DNA of 31,902 nucleotides from JBFHRB01 sp041591915 (GCA_041591915.1 JBFHRB010000007.1:1-31902); one strand, 5' to 3'; counted from the stretch's first letter, positions 14,977 through 23,149 are shown. The notes: generated by a model from the letters alone, not told the origin. Program-made: numbers and translations.

Positions 14977-16323
14977 TCAGCTGAGGCGCGACTCCTCGAT
15001 CTTGAGGGTCACGATCTCGCCGCCGTTCTGGAACTCCCAGACCTCGTACGTACCGAAGGCCGGCTCACCAGCGTCGACGAGGTCGACGTTCGACGAGACA
15101 CCGTCGTAGTCGATGTCCTCGCCGGCGTCGAGCAGCGCGACGCAGTCGGCGAACGTGGAGCACTTCTCGCCGTCCTTGGAGACGGTGATCATCGCGGCAG
15201 CGATGTCGGTGCCCTCGTCCGAGCCGGCAGCGATCGTCGCCAGCGCGATCAGGATCGTGCAGTCGTAGGCCTCAGCCGCGAAGAGGGTGTCCTCGGAACC
15301 GGACTCCGCCTTGAACCGCGTGATGAAGTCGTCGGACGCCTCGGACTGCGGGGCGGTGCCCTTCAGCCCGTCGATGACGCTGTTGTCGTTCGGGTCGACC
15401 TGGCTGGGCAGCTCGTTGCCGCGCATGCCGTCAGCGCCGTAGACCGGGAAGTCCTTCGGGCCCTTGCCGTTCTCGATCAGACCGGTGAGGATCTGCGCCG
15501 ACTCGGCGAAGCCGATCACGATGATCGCGTCCGCACCGGAGTCGACTGCCTGGGAGACCTCGGCGTCGAAGTTCGCCGCCTCGGGGTCGTAGATGATCTC
15601 GGCCGCGACGGTCGCGCCGGACGCCTCGAGGGCGTTGGCGGTCGCCTCGGCGAGACCACGGCCGTAGTCGTCACCACGGGCCATGATGGCCGGGTTCGAG
15701 TTGCCGTCGTCGATGACCGCCTGCGCGAGCACCGGGCCCTGGAGGGCGTCGGTCGGCGCGGTGCGGAAGTACAGGCCGTTGTCGTTGTAGTTCGTGAACG
15801 TCGGCGACGTGTTGGACGGCGAGCACTGCAGGACGCCGTTGCCCGTCACCGCGTCGATGAACGACAGGGACATACCGGAGGACGCGGCGCCGATGATGGC
15901 GTCGACGCCCGTGCCGAGGAGGCGGGAGGCGGTCTGCGCCGCGATCGAGGCGTCACCGGCCTCGTCACCGGCCTCGAGCGTCACGTCGGAGCCCAGCACG
16001 CCACCAGCGGCGTTGATGTCCGCCACGGCGAGCTCGACACCACCGATCATCGGGGGCCCGAGGAAGGCGAGCTGCCCGGTCTCGGGAAGGATGTAGGCGA
16101 GCTGAAGGGCACCGTCGGTGGCGTCGGTGACGGACATCTCGTCGTCACCCTCGTCCATCTCGTCGTCGGTGCCTTCGTCGGTTCCCTCGTCGGTGCCGTC
16201 GGACGTGGTGTCCTCGGTGCCGGGGTCGGTCGTTTCCTCCTCAGTACCACCGCCACAGGCGGTAGCGAGGAGAGCTGCGGAAAGCAGTGCGGCGGTGTAC
16301 CGCATCCAGCGCGTGCGTTGCAT
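14977..16323 (-). CDS. Branched-chain amino acid-type ABC transporter substrate-binding lipoprotein
   Basis: The 448-residue protein is a type I periplasmic-binding-protein-like receptor (LivK/Peripla_BP_6). The signal peptide ends with LLATAC, giving a lipidated Cys23. Residues 24-70 form a very acidic linker of repeated DEGT/DE units, followed by the receptor domain starting LQLAYILPETGQLAFLGPPMIGGVELAVADINAAGG, a strong family signature. It should sit outside the membrane and deliver ligand to LivHM. A GGGAG site lies nine bases before the ATG. It is the last gene of the cluster, after a 147-bp gap with its own promoter, so it can be made in excess of the membrane parts, which is usual for receptors. 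The ligand could be a branched-chain amino acid, an amide or urea; the sequence does not settle it. Confidence 0.93.
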   Translation of the reverse strand: MQRTRWMRYTAALLSAALLATACGGGTEEETTDPGTEDTTSDGTDEGTDEGTDDEMDEGDDEMSVTDATDGALQLAYILPETGQLAFLGPPMIGGVELAVADINAAGGVLGSDVTLEAGDEAGDASIAAQTASRLLGTGVDAIIGAASSGMSLSFIDAVTGNGVLQCSPSNTSPTFTNYNDNGLYFRTAPTDALQGPVLAQAVIDDGNSNPAIMARGDDYGRGLAEATANALEASGATVAAEIIYDPEAANFDAEVSQAVDSGADAIIVIGFAESAQILTGLIENGKGPKDFPVYGADGMRGNELPSQVDPNDNSVIDGLKGTAPQSEASDDFITRFKAESGSEDTLFAAEAYDCTILIALATIAAGSDEGTDIAAAMITVSKDGEKCSTFADCVALLDAGEDIDYDGVSSNVDLVDAGEPAFGTYEVWEFQNGGEIVTLKIEESRLS

Positions 16324-16370
16324 CGCGTGAGACTCCCAGTAGTTGGCGGGTTGTTGGGACTAGCGTTGGC

Positions 16371-16399
16371 AGGCTACAGACGGGTTGGCCAAGCAACAA
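16371..16399 (-). promoter_or_regulatory. Promoter of the substrate-binding protein gene
   Basis: On the minus strand TTGTTG (16394-16399) and TAGCCT (16371-16376) are separated by exactly 17 bp, 47 nt before the ATG at 16323. The gap after livF is large enough for an independent promoter. Confidence 0.5.
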
Positions 16400-16470
16400 C
16401 TATCGGTGTAGTAGGAACGCGCACCCACCGCGCACGCTCCTGAGCCGGATCGGTCGAGAACCGGGCCCGG

Positions 16471-17241
16471 CTAGCCCTGCGCGAGCGTCCCGAGGTAGAG
16501 GTCGATGACCTTGGGGTCGTGGAGCAGCTCGAGCCCGTGACCGGTGTAGGCGTTCGCGCCCTGGTCGAGGACGTAGCCGCGGTGGCAGATCTGCAGGCAC
16601 CGACGGGCGTTCTGCTCGACCATGATGATCGAGACGCCTGCCGCGTTGATGTCGCGGGTCTGCAGGAACACCTCGTCCTGCAGCGCGGGCGACAGACCGG
16701 CGGACGGCTCGTCGAGGAGGAGGACCGAGGGGTCCATCATGAGGGCGCGCCCCATGGCCACCATCTGGCGCTCGCCGCCGCTGAGCCCGCCCGCGCGCTG
16801 CTTCCGGCGGTCGCCGAGCAACGGGAAGATGCCGGCCACCTTGTCGAACCGCTCCTCGAACCGGTCCGGCTCGAGGTAGATCCCCATCTCGAGGTTCTCC
16901 TCGATGGTGAGGTTGGAGAAGATGTTGTTGGTCTGGGGCACGTACCCGACCCCGGCCTCGACCAACTCGTGTGCCGGCAGGTTCGTGATGTTCTGTCCGC
17001 GCAGGGTCACCGTGCCGGACCGGATGTTCACCAGGCCGAACAGCGCCTTGAGCATCGTCGACTTGCCCGCGCCGTTGGGGCCGATGATCCCGACGAGCTC
17101 ACCCTCGTACAGGTGCAGTGTCGAGCCCGTGAGGATGTCGACCCCCGGCAGGTAGCCAGCGATGAGGTCGTCCGCGACCAGGAGCGGCTCCTCCCCCGGG
17201 AACTGGCTCGTGATCTCCGCGACGTTGTCGGTGACGGTCAT
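16471..17241 (-). CDS. livF: Branched-chain amino acid-type ABC transporter ATPase LivF
   Basis: The 256-residue ATPase has Walker A GPNGAGKST, signature LSGGERQM and Walker B VLLLDEPSAGLSP. The phrase VGYVPQTNNIFSNLTIEENLEMG is typical of LivF rather than LivG, as is the C-terminal VIDLYLGTLAQ. A 20-residue N-terminal extension precedes the first strand. It pairs with LivG to power import. The ATG overlaps the livG stop (ATGA, 17238-17241), showing translational coupling. It is the last gene before the gap holding the receptor promoter. Confidence 0.95.
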   Translation of the reverse strand: MTVTDNVAEITSQFPGEEPLLVADDLIAGYLPGVDILTGSTLHLYEGELVGIIGPNGAGKSTMLKALFGLVNIRSGTVTLRGQNITNLPAHELVEAGVGYVPQTNNIFSNLTIEENLEMGIYLEPDRFEERFDKVAGIFPLLGDRRKQRAGGLSGGERQMVAMGRALMMDPSVLLLDEPSAGLSPALQDEVFLQTRDINAAGVSIIMVEQNARRCLQICHRGYVLDQGANAYTGHGLELLHDPKVIDLYLGTLAQG

Positions 17242-18194
17242 GCGCCGACCTCCGATCGGCGGACACGCTCGGCTGGGCCGAGGTCGTACGCGCTCTTGTC
17301 GTCGTGGTGTGCGCCGAGGTAGGCGTCGATGACGGCGGGGTCCTTGGAGACGACCTGCGGCGGCCCCTCCGAGATGATGCGACCCTCGGCCATGACGATG
17401 ACCCAGTCGCTGATGTCCATGACCACGTCCATGTCGTGCTCGACGAACAGCACGGTCATGCCGTAGTTCGGCAGGTCCTTGACGTGGCCGAGCAGGGATT
17501 CGGTCAGTGCGGGGTTCACGCCGGCCATGGGCTCGTCGAGCATGACGAGCTCCGGCTCCACCATCAGCGCGCGTGCCATCTCCAGCAGCTTGCGCTGGCC
17601 GCCGGAGAGCGTGCCGGCGAACTCCTCGCGCATGTGGTCGAGCTTGAAGCGGTGGAGCAGGTCGTCGGCCTGCTCGACGATCGAGTGCTCGGCCTCGCGC
17701 CAGATGTTGGGCAGGAGCGCCGCCCGGAGCTTCTCGCCCGGCTGGGTGTGCGCGCCGAGCTTCATGTTCTCGAGGACCGTGAGGCGCGTCAGCGCCTTGG
17801 TCAGCTGGAAGGTCCGGACCATGCCCATGCCGGCGACCTTGTGCGGCGCGATGCCCTCCAGGCTCGTGCCGTTGAACTCCCGGGTGCCGGTGTCGGGGGT
17901 GTCGAAGTTCGAGAGCAGGTTGAAGAACGTCGTCTTGCCGGCTCCGTTGGGCCCGATGAGCGCGGTGATCGTGCCTCGCTGCACCTCTAGGTGGTCGACG
18001 TCGACCGCCACGAGGCCGCCGAAGCTGCGACGGACGTGGTCCACCCGCAGGATCGGGTCCGGCTTCGGGACGCCGGGGCGCGGCTCGATCTCGGCGAGGA
18101 GCTTCGCGCGCTCCCCACGGGCGGCGATCGCCTCCGCGGTCCCGGACTCGGTGGGGCGCTCGACCGGCTGGTCGGGGGTCGGCGTGTCAGGCAT
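17238..18194 (-). CDS. livG: Branched-chain amino acid-type ABC transporter ATPase LivG
   Basis: The 318-residue ATPase has Walker A GPNGAGKTT, the LivG-type LSNFDTPDTG and MVRTFQLTKALTRLTVLENMKLG segments, signature LSGGQRKLLEMARAL, Walker B LVMLDEPMAGVNP and HDMDVVMDISD. It carries an N-terminal extension of about 45 residues rich in Pro, Glu and Ala before the first strand, longer than in standard LivG of about 255 residues. A C-terminal tail (HHDDKSAYDLGPAERVRRSEVGA) is also extra. The start ATG lies eight bases inside the end of livM, and the stop overlaps livF. The predicted role is nucleotide-binding subunit of the importer. Confidence 0.95.
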   Translation of the reverse strand: MPDTPTPDQPVERPTESGTAEAIAARGERAKLLAEIEPRPGVPKPDPILRVDHVRRSFGGLVAVDVDHLEVQRGTITALIGPNGAGKTTFFNLLSNFDTPDTGTREFNGTSLEGIAPHKVAGMGMVRTFQLTKALTRLTVLENMKLGAHTQPGEKLRAALLPNIWREAEHSIVEQADDLLHRFKLDHMREEFAGTLSGGQRKLLEMARALMVEPELVMLDEPMAGVNPALTESLLGHVKDLPNYGMTVLFVEHDMDVVMDISDWVIVMAEGRIISEGPPQVVSKDPAVIDAYLGAHHDDKSAYDLGPAERVRRSEVGA

Positions 18195-19164
18195 CGAGCA
18201 TCATCTCCTGCTTGTCGCCGAGGATGCCCTGCGGCCGGAAGATCATCAGCAGCATCAGCGTGAGCCCGACGAGGGCGAGTCGGATGGCACCCGCCGATCC
18301 GCTCGGCAGGGATTCCATGCCGCGCAGGACGGAGTCGGAGCCCGCGATGAGGAACCAGAAGATGATCGACCCGACCACCGGCCCCCACGTCGAGGCCGTA
18401 CCTCCGAGGATCAGCACGACGTAGGCGAAGAAGGTCACCTGCGGCAGGAAGACGCCCGGGCTCACCGACGCCTGCTGCAGCACGAGGAGGACGCCGGCCA
18501 GTCCACCCATCGCCCCACCGATCATGAGGCTCTGCATCTTGTAGGCGAAGACGTTCTTGCCGAGCGCCCGGGCTGCGTCCTCGTCCTCACGGATCGACTT
18601 GATCACGAGCCCCCAGGGGCTGCGCATGAGCGCCCACAGGAATGCCGAGGCGAGCAGGACGAGCGACCACGCCACGAACATGACCCACGTGTCGCGTCCC
18701 TGGAAGCTGACGATGCCCAGGTTCAGCGCGAAGTCGCCGAACGGGTTCAGCGAGTTGAACGTGTCGGTGAACCCGCGGCCCTCGCTGATCTGGCTCGGGA
18801 TGCCGAAGACGCCCGCCGTGACGTCCGTCGCCGGACGGGAGTTCGTGACCAGTCGGAGGATCTCGCCCGCCGCGATGGTGGTGATGGCGAGGTAGTCGGC
18901 GCGCAGCCGCAGGGTGGGAACGCCCAGAAGCAGCGACAGGACCAGGGTCAGGCCGAGCGCGAAGAGCAGGGCGAGCCAGAGTGGCCACTGCCAGATGGCC
19001 ACGCTCACGGCGACGCCGTAGGCGCCGACCAGCATGAAGCCGACCTGGCCGAAGTTGAGCAGCCCGGTGTACCCGAAGTGCATGTTGAGCCCGAGCGCGG
19101 CCATGGCATAGATCGCGGCCGTCGGGCCGAGGGCCGCGCGGAGACCGTCAGCGATGACGTCCAT
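18187..19164 (-). CDS. livM: Branched-chain amino acid-type ABC transporter permease LivM
   Basis: The 325-residue permease has around eight hydrophobic segments and LivM hallmarks: LGLNMHFGYTGLLNFGQVGFMLVGAYG near the start, TLRLRADYLAITTIAAGEILR, and the EAA-type coupling stretch REDEDAARALGKNVFAYK that contacts the ATPases. It ends with LMIFRPQGILG, the family's terminal motif. The ATG at 19162-19164 shares one base with the livH stop (TGATG), and the longer open frame upstream lies within livH, so this start is firm. It overlaps livG by eight bases. It forms the heteromeric channel with LivH. Confidence 0.95.
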   Translation of the reverse strand: MDVIADGLRAALGPTAAIYAMAALGLNMHFGYTGLLNFGQVGFMLVGAYGVAVSVAIWQWPLWLALLFALGLTLVLSLLLGVPTLRLRADYLAITTIAAGEILRLVTNSRPATDVTAGVFGIPSQISEGRGFTDTFNSLNPFGDFALNLGIVSFQGRDTWVMFVAWSLVLLASAFLWALMRSPWGLVIKSIREDEDAARALGKNVFAYKMQSLMIGGAMGGLAGVLLVLQQASVSPGVFLPQVTFFAYVVLILGGTASTWGPVVGSIIFWFLIAGSDSVLRGMESLPSGSAGAIRLALVGLTLMLLMIFRPQGILGDKQEMMLDA

Positions 19165-20657
19165 CAGCCGAACCTCTCTTTCTGCCCGAGGATCCCCTGC
19201 GGTCTGACGAGCAGGATCAGGATCAGCACGCCGAGCGCCCAGCTGACCTTGAGCTCCGGCGAGAACACGAGGGTCGACCACTCGACGATCAGCCCGATCA
19301 CGATCGATCCCACGAGGGCGCCGTACGCGGTGCCCAGGCCACCGAGGATGACGCCGGCGAACATGAGGAGCAGGAGCCGGAAGCCGAGCAGGAACGTCAC
19401 GTTCTCGTCAGCGGCCGACAGCACGCCGCCGAGGCCGGCGAGGCCGCCACCCAACACCCAGACGAACAGCACGACGCGCTGCACGTCGATGCCCGACGAC
19501 TCGGCGAGGTCCCGGTTGTTCGCGACCGCGCGCATGGCCTTGCCGATGCGGGTGCGCTGCAACAGCAGCGCGACGCTGACGAGCGAGACGAGCGACACGA
19601 TGATGATCGTGAGGTCCTTGGGCGTCAGCCCGAGTGCACCGAACGCATCGATCTGCGGCTGGATCGTGTACTGGTCGTACTTCTGGGGGTTGCCGCCGAA
19701 CCACATCTGCAGCCCGTTCCGCATCGCGAGCGACAGGCCGATCGAGATCACCAGCATCGTGATGAGGCCGGTCCGGCGCTGACGCAGCGGCCGCCAGAGG
19801 CCGCGGTCCAGGCCGGCGCCGACACCCGCGGTGATCAGCACGCCGAGCAGGGCCGCGGGGATGAGGTGGATGTTGCCGGGGACGAAGGTCAGGAACGCCC
19901 ACGCCGCGATCCAGCCACCCGCGAGGGCGACGATCCGCGACGGGTTGAAGCCCTCGCTCCGTAGCTTCCGGGGATCGGACACGCGGTCCTGCACGACGAG
20001 GCCGAGCGGCGCCAGGAACAGGCCGAAGACGGCCGCGGCGAACCAGCCGATCGCGCCCTCCACCTGGCCGCTGTTCAGGAACCAGGTCATGATCGCGCCG
20101 AACGTGACCAGCTCGCCGTGCGCGAAGTTCACGAGGCCCGTCGTGCCGAAGATGAGTGACAGCCCGATCGCCGTCATCGCGATGATGAGCCCGAACTGCA
20201 GCCCCTGCATGGTGGCGCCGAGGAAGCGCTCGGTGAAGCCGGTACGGGTGCCCGCGTCGCCGAACGGGAAGATGACGCTGCGAGCCTGCCCCGTGCGGAT
20301 CTCGAGATCGCCGAGCACCGTCTTGTCCGGGTCGCGGAGGACGTTGTCCCCGAGGGTGTCCGGATCGATCTCGACCTCGTACATGCCGGGGCTCGGCACC
20401 GGCACCAGCCACTCGCCGTTCTCGTCGGACGTGGCCGTCCCGACCTCCGAACCCTCAGCGGTACGCACGGTCAGGACCGCGCCGACCACGGGGACGTTGC
20501 CGTCCTCGCCCGGCGCCTGGAGGCGGCCGCCGATGGACTCCCCGTCCTGCGCGTGGGCTGGCGGGGCGACGGTGAGGAGTGCGACCACTGCCGCCAGGGC
20601 AAGGACGATCCCACTCACCATCGACCGCAGCGCGCGCGGTGGCATGGCACTGGACAC
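19164..20657 (-). CDS. livH: LivH-type permease with secreted N-terminal beta-sandwich domain
   Basis: At 497 residues this is about 200 longer than ordinary LivH. Residues 1-36 form a signal peptide with likely cleavage after APPAHA. Residues about 40-135 look like a carboxypeptidase-regulatory/Ig-like beta-sandwich, with IGGRLQ, VPVVGAVLTVRTAEGSEVGTATSDENGEWLVPVP and YEVEID. The LivH part begins around 145 with GLIIAMTAIGLSLIFGTTGLVNFAHGELVTFGA and ends LLVRPQGILGQKERFG. A further insertion of about 50-70 residues follows the first helices. GTG 20655-20657 is preferred because GGGGAG (20665-20670) lies seven bases upstream; GTG 20672 overlaps that site and ATG 20645 lies too far from it. 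It is the first gene of the operon. The outside domain may help dock the receptor or bind ligand, by inference. Confidence 0.92.
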   Translation of the reverse strand: MSSAMPPRALRSMVSGIVLALAAVVALLTVAPPAHAQDGESIGGRLQAPGEDGNVPVVGAVLTVRTAEGSEVGTATSDENGEWLVPVPSPGMYEVEIDPDTLGDNVLRDPDKTVLGDLEIRTGQARSVIFPFGDAGTRTGFTERFLGATMQGLQFGLIIAMTAIGLSLIFGTTGLVNFAHGELVTFGAIMTWFLNSGQVEGAIGWFAAAVFGLFLAPLGLVVQDRVSDPRKLRSEGFNPSRIVALAGGWIAAWAFLTFVPGNIHLIPAALLGVLITAGVGAGLDRGLWRPLRQRRTGLITMLVISIGLSLAMRNGLQMWFGGNPQKYDQYTIQPQIDAFGALGLTPKDLTIIIVSLVSLVSVALLLQRTRIGKAMRAVANNRDLAESSGIDVQRVVLFVWVLGGGLAGLGGVLSAADENVTFLLGFRLLLLMFAGVILGGLGTAYGALVGSIVIGLIVEWSTLVFSPELKVSWALGVLILILLVRPQGILGQKERFG

Positions 20658-20688
20658 GCGGTGTCTCCCCACACTCGAGCGGGTGCCG

Positions 20689-20694
20689 ATGCTA
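20689..20694 (-). promoter_or_regulatory. Possible -10 box of the liv operon
   Basis: TAGCAT on the minus strand, 31 nt before the chosen livH GTG and upstream of its GGGGAG site. It agrees with the -10 type seen elsewhere in the window. No convincing -35 was seen. Confidence 0.45.
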
Positions 20695-20765
20695 GAGGCC
20701 CGATCGCTCCGGCGCGTCCCCCTGAGGCCCGGTTCGTCCTGCCGCGCATCCCGTTGTCGCGGTCA

Positions 20766-20789
20766 CCGCACGTTCGGGGACCCGTGCGG
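20766..20789 (-). terminator. Possible hairpin after the PhoX-family gene
   Basis: CCGCACG (20766-20772) pairs with CGTGCGG (20783-20789) around a ten-base loop, 22 bp past the stop of the PhoX-family gene and ahead of the liv promoter. The stem is short and no U-run follows, so this is tentative. Confidence 0.35.
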
Positions 20790-20810
20790 CGCCCCGGCTT
20801 GCGACGCGAG

Positions 20811-22307
20811 TCAGCCTCGTCTACGCGATCGCAGCGCCGCGGCGGCCGCGATGGCGATGGCCGAGGCCGCGAAGCCACCGCCGGTCGCCGGCAGCTGCGG
20901 GACGGCCCCGTCGGATGCAGCGGCCTGGGGAGGCGGCGTCGGCTGGGGTGCCGGGGGCGAGATCTGCCCGCCGGTCGCGGCCACACCGACGCGCTGCGTC
21001 CGCCAGGGCCCGGTCACCTCGTAGGTGATGCCGAGGCCGTTCCCGAAGATCGGCGCTTCACCGGTCGGGTCGTCCGTCCCAGCGGGTGACGGGCTCGAAC
21101 GCTGCGACGAGAAGTACAGCCGTGACCCGTCGGGGCTGAAGCACGGGCCGCAGATCTCCGAGCCGCCGTGCTGGCTGCCCTCCAACCGCATCACGGCCGC
21201 GACCTCGCGCGTGTCCGCCGTGATCATCACGATCTCGAGGTTGCCCCCGTCCTCGGCCACGAAGAGATCGCCGGACGGAGACACGGTCACGTTGTCGACG
21301 CTCGTGTCGTCGGGGGTCGCCGGCCCGAGCGGGGTCTCGGCGTGGTCGGCAGCGTCGTAGAGGATCGAGATGGTCTGCGTCGCGATGTCGTGGACCCAGA
21401 CGCGGTGGTCGTTCTTCGTCGTGAAGTAGACGAAGCCCTCGTCGTACCAGATGCCCTCACCACCATCGAAGCGCGTCGTGCCGTCGACCTGGTCGGCGGT
21501 GCGCACGGTCTCGGCCGACGGATCGGGCACGTCATGCCAGACGACCCGGCCGTCCGGGCCGACGTCGGCCACCTGCAGGGTCCCCGCCGAGAGGTCGGGG
21601 TACGCCGCGGGGATGAACCGGTAGAAGGCGCCGTCGCTCTCGTCCTCGGTCAGGAACGCGTGGCCGTTCACGGGGTCGATCGCGACCCCCTCGTGCTTGA
21701 ACAGGCCCATGGCCGGCAGCGGCACGCCCTCGCCCGGCTGGTAGGGATCGCACTCGAAGCAGAGGCCGCGCGCATGGGTCCGCTGGAACTCGGGCTCGAC
21801 CTGTGGCTCCTCGCACGAGATCCAGGTCCCCCAGGGCGTCTTGCCCCCGGCGCAGTTGCCGTCGGTGCCGGTGAGGATCGACCAGGCGTCCACCACGTTG
21901 CCGTCGGCGTCGAACTGCAGCGACGAGCAGCCACCGGTCTGGAAGTCCGCCGGCACGCCGAGCCCGGCCCGCAGGATCGACGACCGCGGGACCTCCGAGT
22001 TGCACGCGAGGACCCAGCCGCCATCGGGTGTCGCGTAGGTCGCTGCGCCGTCCGGGAACGGGGGCCAGACGTACTCGATCGGTCGCTGGTGCACGGCGCC
22101 GACGGGCTGGCCGGCGATCGCCACGATCCGGGCCGTGAACCCCTCGGGGACACGCACGCCGTCGGCGTTGGGCGGCCCGAGCGGGCCGTAGGGCCCCGGG
22201 CCGGGCGCGGCCGGCGCGGCGAGCGCCGCCTGCCAGAAGGACGGGCCGAAGCCCGCGACGGCGCCACCTGCGGCAGCGCTGCCACGGAGGAAGGTGCGGC
22301 GATCCAT
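20811..22307 (-). CDS. PhoX-family (DUF839) protein, Tat-exported with LPATG anchor
   Basis: The 498-residue protein begins with a twin-arginine signal (MDRRTFLRG, Arg3-Arg4) followed by an Ala/Gly-rich hydrophobic stretch. The body has PhoX-family features: PEGFTARIVAIAGQPVG, CSSLQFDADGNVV, TPWGTWISCEE, FKHEGVAIDPVNGHAFLTEDE and VDNVTVSPSGDLFVAEDG, arranged as repeated beta-propeller blades. PhoX phosphatases use Ca and Fe; the family also includes members of unknown activity, so phosphatase is likely but not proven. The C-terminus carries a Pro-rich spacer, then LPATG (472-476), a hydrophobic segment and RSRRRG, the layout of a sortase anchor. Tat export of a folded metalloprotein fits cofactor loading in the cytoplasm. 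It is divergent from the membrane protein/XRE pair. Confidence 0.9.
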   Translation of the reverse strand: MDRRTFLRGSAAAGGAVAGFGPSFWQAALAAPAAPGPGPYGPLGPPNADGVRVPEGFTARIVAIAGQPVGAVHQRPIEYVWPPFPDGAATYATPDGGWVLACNSEVPRSSILRAGLGVPADFQTGGCSSLQFDADGNVVDAWSILTGTDGNCAGGKTPWGTWISCEEPQVEPEFQRTHARGLCFECDPYQPGEGVPLPAMGLFKHEGVAIDPVNGHAFLTEDESDGAFYRFIPAAYPDLSAGTLQVADVGPDGRVVWHDVPDPSAETVRTADQVDGTTRFDGGEGIWYDEGFVYFTTKNDHRVWVHDIATQTISILYDAADHAETPLGPATPDDTSVDNVTVSPSGDLFVAEDGGNLEIVMITADTREVAAVMRLEGSQHGGSEICGPCFSPDGSRLYFSSQRSSPSPAGTDDPTGEAPIFGNGLGITYEVTGPWRTQRVGVAATGGQISPPAPQPTPPPQAAASDGAVPQLPATGGGFAASAIAIAAAAALRSRRRG

Positions 22308-22414
22308 GAGGTGAGTTCCCCTGCGTCGTGGTTCCCACTACTTCCCCGCCCGGTCGGCCGACCCCTGCCAGCGATGCAGGACTTCGCATGACCGCTCTCC
22401 GGGAACCGAACGGT

Positions 22415-22454
22415 GTAAAGGACCCTTGACGGTAAAGGTCGCTTTACGTATCGT
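22415..22454 (+). promoter_or_regulatory. Promoter with internal operator for the membrane protein/XRE pair
   Basis: TTGACG (22426-22431) and TATCGT (22449-22454) are separated by exactly 17 bp. The spacer holds a perfect inverted repeat, GTAAAG (22432-22437), GTCG, CTTTAC (22442-22447), and a third GTAAAG half-site lies at 22415-22420, one 17-bp step upstream. A protein bound in the spacer would block RNA polymerase. The XRE regulator encoded by the second gene is the obvious candidate, by inference. CCCTTGAC occurs again at 22461-22468. The element could also affect the divergent PhoX-family gene. Confidence 0.65.
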
Positions 22455-22485
22455 GAAGTTCCCTTGACACCCGCGGAGAACGACG

Positions 22486-22935
22486 ATGCCGGAGCTCGAC
22501 ACCTCCCCTGCCCCCCGCATGACCGTACTGGAGGTCCTGAAGTCCCAGTGCTCCTCCCCACAGGATCGACGCAACCAGTTCCGCTTCGTGTGGTGGACGC
22601 TGGGCTGGGCGGTGAGCTTCGTCGCCGCGACCTTCCTCCTCGTCGAGGAGGTGGTGACCGGCCCCACGCGCTGGGTCGTCGTGGCGCTGCCCGCTCTGGT
22701 GCTCGTCCAGACGGTCCGGACCTACATCCGGTTCCTGCGGGAGACGGACGAGCTGACGCGGCGCATCCAGCTCGATGCGCTGGCGACGGCCTTCGGGATC
22801 ACCGTCGTCGGCCTCATGGGCTACAGCCTCGTGACCGTCGCGGGCGGGCCCGAGCTGGGCGTCGACGGGCTCATAACCGCGCCGATGGTGATCTGGGCCC
22901 TCTCGCAGTTCGTGGCGTCACTGCGCTACCGATGA
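22486..22935 (+). CDS. Four-helix membrane protein paired with an XRE regulator
   Basis: The 149-residue protein has four predicted membrane helices: WWTLGWAVSFVAATFLLV, WVVVALPALVLVQTV, ALATAFGITVVGLMGYSLV and LITAPMVIWALSQFVASL. Between helices 2 and 3 lies a charged loop, YIRFLRETDELTRRIQLDA, a feature of small membrane proteins commonly encoded beside YozG-type XRE regulators. No enzymatic motif is seen. GGAG lies eight bases before the ATG. The stop overlaps the start of the regulator (ATGA). The N-terminal 40 residues are cytoplasmic and contain PQDRRNQFRFV. Function is unknown; a membrane partner that controls or is controlled by the regulator is plausible. Confidence 0.8.
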   Translation: MPELDTSPAPRMTVLEVLKSQCSSPQDRRNQFRFVWWTLGWAVSFVAATFLLVEEVVTGPTRWVVVALPALVLVQTVRTYIRFLRETDELTRRIQLDALATAFGITVVGLMGYSLVTVAGGPELGVDGLITAPMVIWALSQFVASLRYR

Positions 22936-23126
22936 AGAACCGCCTCCGCGTACTGCGGGCCGAGCGCGACTGGTCCCAGGCCACGCTGGCCCAGCACCTC
23001 AAGGTGTCGCGCCAGACCGTCCATGCCATCGAGAGCGGCAAGTACGACCCGAGCCTGCCGCTCGCCTTCCGCATCGCCAGGTTGTTCGGCGAGCGGATCG
23101 AGGACATCTTCGACCCCGACGCCTGA
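22932..23126 (+). CDS. Small XRE-family transcriptional regulator
   Basis: The 64-residue protein is a bare helix-turn-helix unit: NRLRVLRAERDWSQATLAQ, then VSRQTVHAIESGKYDPSLPLAFRIARLF and the terminal ERIEDIFDPDA. The SRQTVHAIESGKYDPS recognition region is the hallmark of the YozG/XRE subgroup, whose genes often sit with a small membrane protein. It should bind DNA as a dimer. The ATG overlaps the stop of the membrane protein by four bases, so the two are made together. The inverted repeat in the operon promoter is a likely autoregulatory target. Confidence 0.92.
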   Translation: MKNRLRVLRAERDWSQATLAQHLKVSRQTVHAIESGKYDPSLPLAFRIARLFGERIEDIFDPDA

Positions 23127-23149
23127 CGAGCCGGGGCGAGGCCGACCGC

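Noticed and set aside
22352..22363. Palindrome GGTCGGCCGACC upstream of the PhoX-family gene
   Set aside because: A GC-only-type palindrome of this length is common in such GC-rich DNA; no promoter element is near enough to support an operator.
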